A stretch of DNA of 64,000 nucleotides, from the NCBI RefSeq assembly GCF_016859125.1, contig NZ_CP069338.1:1984001-2048000 (forward strand), given 5' to 3'. Below are positions 60,875-64,000 of the stretch, piece by piece (the stretch's first letter is position 1; the number at the start of each line of letters is the position of its first letter). Made by a program: the position numbers and the translations under genes. Source of the stretch: Archangium violaceum (GTDB lineage: Bacteria; Myxococcota; Myxococcia; Myxococcales; Myxococcaceae). The notes under the pieces are model-generated. The model searched no databases, was not told where the DNA came from, and saw only the letters and a program-made list of their open reading frames with translations.

Positions 60875-61082
60875 GCCCCCTGCCCCTCCGAGGGGACTGT
60901 GGCGGATCGCCCCAGTCCCCAAATGCCGCACCGGTCCCCCTCTCCCCTCATTTCCCGGGGACGCGCCGGCACGGACCCCTCCCGAGCCCCTCCAGGCACC
61001 GGCCTCCTTCCGAGGCGGATGCCCTGGCACGCCGGTCGTAATACCCCTCCGCGACCCGCTGCAAAGGCCGCTGGAGAACCCC

Positions 61083-61333
61083 ATGAAGCGCATCGCCCTG
61101 GCCGTGCTCATGACCCTCACCATCGCCCCGAGCGCCCACGCCGCGCTGGAGGACGAGGCCGCCCGGGAGATCCGCCTGCTCCGCGCCCAGTCCGCGCGCC
61201 CCCCCAGGAGCAGCCCTTCCCCAGGCCGGCCTCCCGCTTCGTGGCCCGAGGCATTCGTCCAGGGCCGACATACCCCACACGTCTTCCATGGGCATCCGGC
61301 CCGCTACGTGCTGTCTTCCGGGCGAACGGATGA
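61083..61333 (+). pseudogene. Small secreted protein, possible frameshift in a C7 run
   Basis: ATG 61083 opens with a clear signal peptide (MKRIALAVLMTLTIAPSAHA) followed by ALEDEAAREIRLLRAQSAR. At 61199-61205 a run of seven C follows. In the present frame the sequence then loses character. With one more C it would read PPQEQPFPRPASRFVARGIR and end in a TGA at 61331-61333 that overlaps the ATG of the GTPase gene (ATGA). So either this is a short gene with a recent one-base contraction, or the C run is a sequencing or slippage site. Confidence 0.4.
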
Positions 61334-63072
61334 AAGACCTCGCCCACCTGCGCACCGCGCTCGAGTCCGCCCGCGACACCCTCCCCTCCCCCGAGAGCTT
61401 CCCGGAGGCCGCCGACGCGGACACCGCCCGTCGCCTCCTGGAGCGCCTGCGGCGTGACCTGCTGCCCCGATTGGGCGGCGCGGACGCGCCCCTGCTGCTG
61501 GTGGCCATCGCCGGGCCGAACAACGTGGGCAAGTCCACCCTCTTCAACGCGCTGGTGGGCACGTCCCTGTCCCCCGCCCGTCCCGAGGGAGGCCTCACCA
61601 AGCAGTGCCTCGCCGCCGCGCACCCGGACACCTGGACGGGCTCGCTCAAGGACTTCCTCACGAGTCGCTACGACATCGTCCCCGTGGCCTCGGGTGAGGC
61701 CGCGCCGGTGGACCAGGCGGGGCCGGCCGGGCGCCTGTACCTCGTCCTCGCCGAGGCGGTACCCCGGGGCCTGGTGGTGATGGACACGCCGGACTTCGAC
61801 AGCGTCTACCGCGACAACCGCGAGCGCGCCGAGGCCCTGCTCGTCACCGTGGACGTGCTCGTCTTCGTCGTCAGCCGGCAGACGTACCAGAACGCCGCGC
61901 TGGTGGACTTCCTGCGCGCCGCCGTGGGCCATGGGCGCCCCTACCTGCTCGTCTACAACGAGGCCACGCGCGAGGAGGTGGCGCGCGGGCACCTGGAGAA
62001 GCTCGCCTCGGACGTGGGCCACCCGCCCCTGGCGCGCTACCTCGCCCCGCACCAGCCGGAGGTGGAGGCCGGAGAGAAGCCCCTCGCCACGCACCCGCTG
62101 GATGGTGCCCCTTCCCTCGCCGCGCTGCTGGGTGAGGCCGAGCACGTCCGCTCCCTCAAGGCCCGCGCCCTGGAGGCCTCGCTCCGGGACGCGCGCGCGG
62201 AAATGGAGCAGCTGGCCCGGGCCGCCACCGCCGCCGCCCACGAACCGGAGCGGTTGCGCCAGCGACTGCGTCACGAATTGCTCACGGTGGGCCGTCACGC
62301 GGCTCTCAAGGCGGTGCCCGCGGACGTGCTGGTGGAGGCCTTCCGCGACGAGCTGGACGCGCGCAGTGCCTTCCACCGCTACGTGCGCCTGCCCTTCCGG
62401 GGACTGGCCACCGCCCTCACCTTCCTCTCGCGCCAGGTGCGCCGCTCCTTCACCGGCCCCGAGCCCACCTCCGCCCCCGTGGTACAGGTGACCGAGGACA
62501 CCCTCCGGGATGGAGTCCGGCGGATGGTGGAGCTCTTCGCCCCGGAGGTGGCCGCATGGCACGGAGATGCCCGGACGCGCGAGCTGCTCTCCGAGTCCTT
62601 CGGCCCCTCCCACCTGGCGCGCCTGGACGAGCCCCTGGGCTTCGAGGCGCTCCACGCCCATGCGGCGGACCGCGACAGCCTCTACACCTTCTGCCGGGGG
62701 CTGGTGGGCACGGAGCTGCAGGGCGGCATGCGCGAGGAGCTGCTGCAGACCCTCACCACGCTCGTCTACTCGGTGCCCTCGGCGGGGGCCGCGGTGGTGA
62801 CGGTGGCCACCGGCGGCTTCGGCCACGACGCCGTCATCTGGGCCGGGACGCTCCTGTCCACGCCCCTGCTCGAGCGCTTCGTGGACCTGCTGGGCGCGGA
62901 CATCCGCGAGCGCGTCACCCGGAAGTGGGCCGACGCCCACGGCACCACCCTCGCCCAGGCGCTCGAACGGCGCTTCTTCGCGGACCTGCTCGGCCACCTC
63001 GACACCCGGGTTTCGGACTGGGCTCGCACCGCTTCCACCCTGTCCGAGACGACCTGGCGGATCTCCTCCTGA
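61330..63072 (+). CDS. Dynamin-like large GTPase
   Basis: A 580-residue protein. The GTPase domain starts with Walker A GPNNVGKST (62-70), the Thr switch in GGLTKQ (88-93), and G3 DTPDFDS (152-158); the G4 motif is YNEATRE in place of NKxD, so guanine specificity is not certain. The rest is a helical stalk with several amphipathic stretches (ERLRQRLRHELLTVGRHAAL), and residues 480-530 hold a hydrophobic hairpin (VYSVPSAGAAVVTVATGGFG) that could insert into a membrane, as in bacterial dynamins. ATG 61330 is favoured over 61288 because a TGA overlaps it. It may remodel membranes. Confidence 0.8.
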   Translation: MKDLAHLRTALESARDTLPSPESFPEAADADTARRLLERLRRDLLPRLGGADAPLLLVAIAGPNNVGKSTLFNALVGTSLSPARPEGGLTKQCLAAAHPDTWTGSLKDFLTSRYDIVPVASGEAAPVDQAGPAGRLYLVLAEAVPRGLVVMDTPDFDSVYRDNRERAEALLVTVDVLVFVVSRQTYQNAALVDFLRAAVGHGRPYLLVYNEATREEVARGHLEKLASDVGHPPLARYLAPHQPEVEAGEKPLATHPLDGAPSLAALLGEAEHVRSLKARALEASLRDARAEMEQLARAATAAAHEPERLRQRLRHELLTVGRHAALKAVPADVLVEAFRDELDARSAFHRYVRLPFRGLATALTFLSRQVRRSFTGPEPTSAPVVQVTEDTLRDGVRRMVELFAPEVAAWHGDARTRELLSESFGPSHLARLDEPLGFEALHAHAADRDSLYTFCRGLVGTELQGGMREELLQTLTTLVYSVPSAGAAVVTVATGGFGHDAVIWAGTLLSTPLLERFVDLLGADIRERVTRKWADAHGTTLAQALERRFFADLLGHLDTRVSDWARTASTLSETTWRISS

Positions 63073-63344
63073 ACACCCGCCGTGTCAGACCCCCCGGGCA
63101 TTCTGTGTCCAACCGCATCTCGCGGACCACGAGGGCGGGTGGGAGTGCTTCGCACATGGGTTGTCCCGAGGGGGGAATGGGGTCGGTCGCAGGGGACGGA
63201 GGCCGTGTGTTCCGGCCTTCGCGGGAAGCAGGAGAGAACAGGGTGACTTTAGAAATAGGGTTGAACAAGTGACCTTTACAGTCCTGTTCCGACAACCTGA
63301 TGCGTCGTATTCCGCCTTGCCTACACTGTAGGGTGGGTTCAGGA

Positions 63345-63707
63345 ATGGACAAGAAACTGGCGAAGACGATTGGGGAGGCCGCCCGTTCGGCCCGACTGCG
63401 TGCGCAGCTCACCCAGGCGGATGTAGCGGAGATGGTCGACCTGGTGACCGAGGTGTACGGCCGTATCGAGCGCGGCGGCATGGTGCCGAGCGTTCCGACC
63501 TTGCTGCGGCTGTGCCGCGCGCTGAGGATTTCCGCGGACGAGTTGTTGGGCCTGGCGGGTCCGGATGGGTCGTTGAAGCTCGCCGAGCCACCGAGCGAGC
63601 AGGGTGAGAAGCCGGAGGTCCGCGCGGTGTTGCGCGTGCTGCGTCAGTTGGACTCCGGGCAGATCAAGCTGTTGGGCCGCCTGGCCGTCGCCCTGAAGAA
63701 GGAGTGA
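63345..63707 (+). CDS. XRE-family DNA-binding protein
   Basis: A 120-residue regulator. The HTH_3 domain covers residues 5-65: IGEAARSARLRAQLTQADVA, then EMVDLVTEVYGRIERGGMVP and SVPTLLRLCRALRISADELL. The C-terminal 50 residues are a helical segment (VRAVLRVLRQLDSGQIKLLG), probably for dimers. It binds DNA as a repressor or activator; the target is not evident. The ATG at 63345 follows GGTTCAGGA. The upstream 270 bases hold no gene and should contain its promoter. Confidence 0.85.
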   Translation: MDKKLAKTIGEAARSARLRAQLTQADVAEMVDLVTEVYGRIERGGMVPSVPTLLRLCRALRISADELLGLAGPDGSLKLAEPPSEQGEKPEVRAVLRVLRQLDSGQIKLLGRLAVALKKE

Positions 63708-63832
63708 GCCGTCCACCAGGCCATCCACCGCTAGAGGCCGAGCCGGGAGCCGGGTACACTCCGTTCCACCCCCCACATTCCCCCCGGCCTTTACTTGACC
63801 AGAGAGGTTAGGTCAGGGGATCTTCCCGGCCC

Positions 63833-64000
63833 GTGTCCGTGCACCTCTTCCGAAGAATGGCCGCTCTGGCGGCGACGTTGCTGGTAGGGCTGGCCGTGAC
63901 GGCCCGCGCCGAGCAGTTGCCCACCGTGGTCATCACCGGAGATCCGGTGGCCCCCTCGCCCACACAGCCAGGAACTGGCTTGTGTGTGGCGTCGCGAGTG
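63833..64000 (+). CDS. Start of a secreted protein, cut by the window end
   Basis: From GTG 63833 (or ATG 63857) the plus frame encodes a signal peptide (RRMAALAATLLVGLAVTARA) and a mature start EQLPTVVITGDPVAPSPTQP, still open at base 64000. The family cannot be told from 56 codons. An inverted repeat TGACC/GGTCA lies at about 63795-63815, upstream of the start. Confidence 0.55.
   Translation, partial: MSVHLFRRMAALAATLLVGLAVTARAEQLPTVVITGDPVAPSPTQPGTGLCVASRV

Noticed and set aside
63795..63815. TGACC/GGTCA inverted repeat as an operator
   Set aside because: Only five base pairs, with no second copy near the XRE gene; too weak to annotate.
1..64000. CRISPR arrays, prophage genes, rRNA or tRNA genes
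   Set aside because: No regularly spaced direct repeats, phage structural genes or RNA genes were seen anywhere in the window.

Overview
The window looks like a chromosomal segment of a myxobacterium of the Cystobacterineae type (Archangium, Cystobacter or Hyalangium are the closest kinds by feel). The basis is very high GC with strong GC bias at codon position 3, a one-component Ser/Thr kinase with an HRDVSPQN catalytic loop, an FHA-domain sigma-54 activator, stand-alone receiver and multi-PAS/GAF histidine kinases, an ExbB-ExbD-ExbD transport set, and many large lipoproteins built from Ig-like or Cys-rich repeats. Species assignment is inference; no rRNA or tRNA gene was found.

Layout. Bases 1-5500 are a graveyard: a pentapeptide-repeat lipoprotein cut by the window edge, then fragments of IS91-like, IS1182-like and IS701-like transposases around one intact secreted beta-propeller gene. 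Bases 5700-8500 hold a HEAT-repeat protein and three small orphan genes with lower GC, one a Cys-rich lipoprotein with a C-terminal membrane segment. Bases 8500-25900 are core-like: a YfhO-type membrane protein, an M1 aminopeptidase, a zinc-ribbon membrane protein, a 1035-residue Ig-repeat lipoprotein, a Ser/Thr kinase, a DUF2804 protein, a NatAB-type ABC exporter coupled to a secreted tripeptidyl-aminopeptidase-like hydrolase, a LEA/WHy-domain lipoprotein and panD.

Bases 26000-33100 hold a small lipoprotein/EcsC/degenerate-GGDEF run and a divergent regulatory pair: a sigma-54 activator that carries an FHA domain in place of a receiver, facing an FHA-HEAT-FGE-sulfatase gene that has a near-consensus -24/-12 promoter. 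A membrane-anchored patatin follows. Bases 33100-46900 contain a Uma2 protein, a three-gene FKBP-thioredoxin-HAD operon, a beta-barrel outer-membrane protein, glutamine-dependent NAD synthetase, a LON-domain protein, a YqaA-type membrane protein, a MASE1 hybrid histidine kinase, a phosphoglycolate-phosphatase-like HAD, the ExbB-ExbD-ExbD operon and a GspE-N-domain protein. Bases 46900-64000 contain two overlapping histidine-kinase genes (the first lacks an ATPase domain), a large Cys-rich/Gly-rich lipoprotein, a LuxR-type regulator, a metallophosphoesterase coupled to a DUF1444 lipoprotein, a thioredoxin-TPR lipoprotein, a damaged receiver, a dynamin-like GTPase with a small coupled upstream frame, an XRE regulator and the start of a secreted protein.

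A recurring theme is gene pruning. Besides the transposon debris, at least five host genes survive only as shortened remnants (secreted domain at 1225, DUF5131 at 10615, DUF2019-like at 13656, dienelactone hydrolase at 51261, receiver at 60581), several of them with clean internal deletions or fused onto the 3' end of a convergent gene. The most interesting functional unit is the FHA/sigma-54 locus at 27647-30819; the two overlapping kinase genes at 46939-50824 and the small-gene cluster at 6916-8139 come next.
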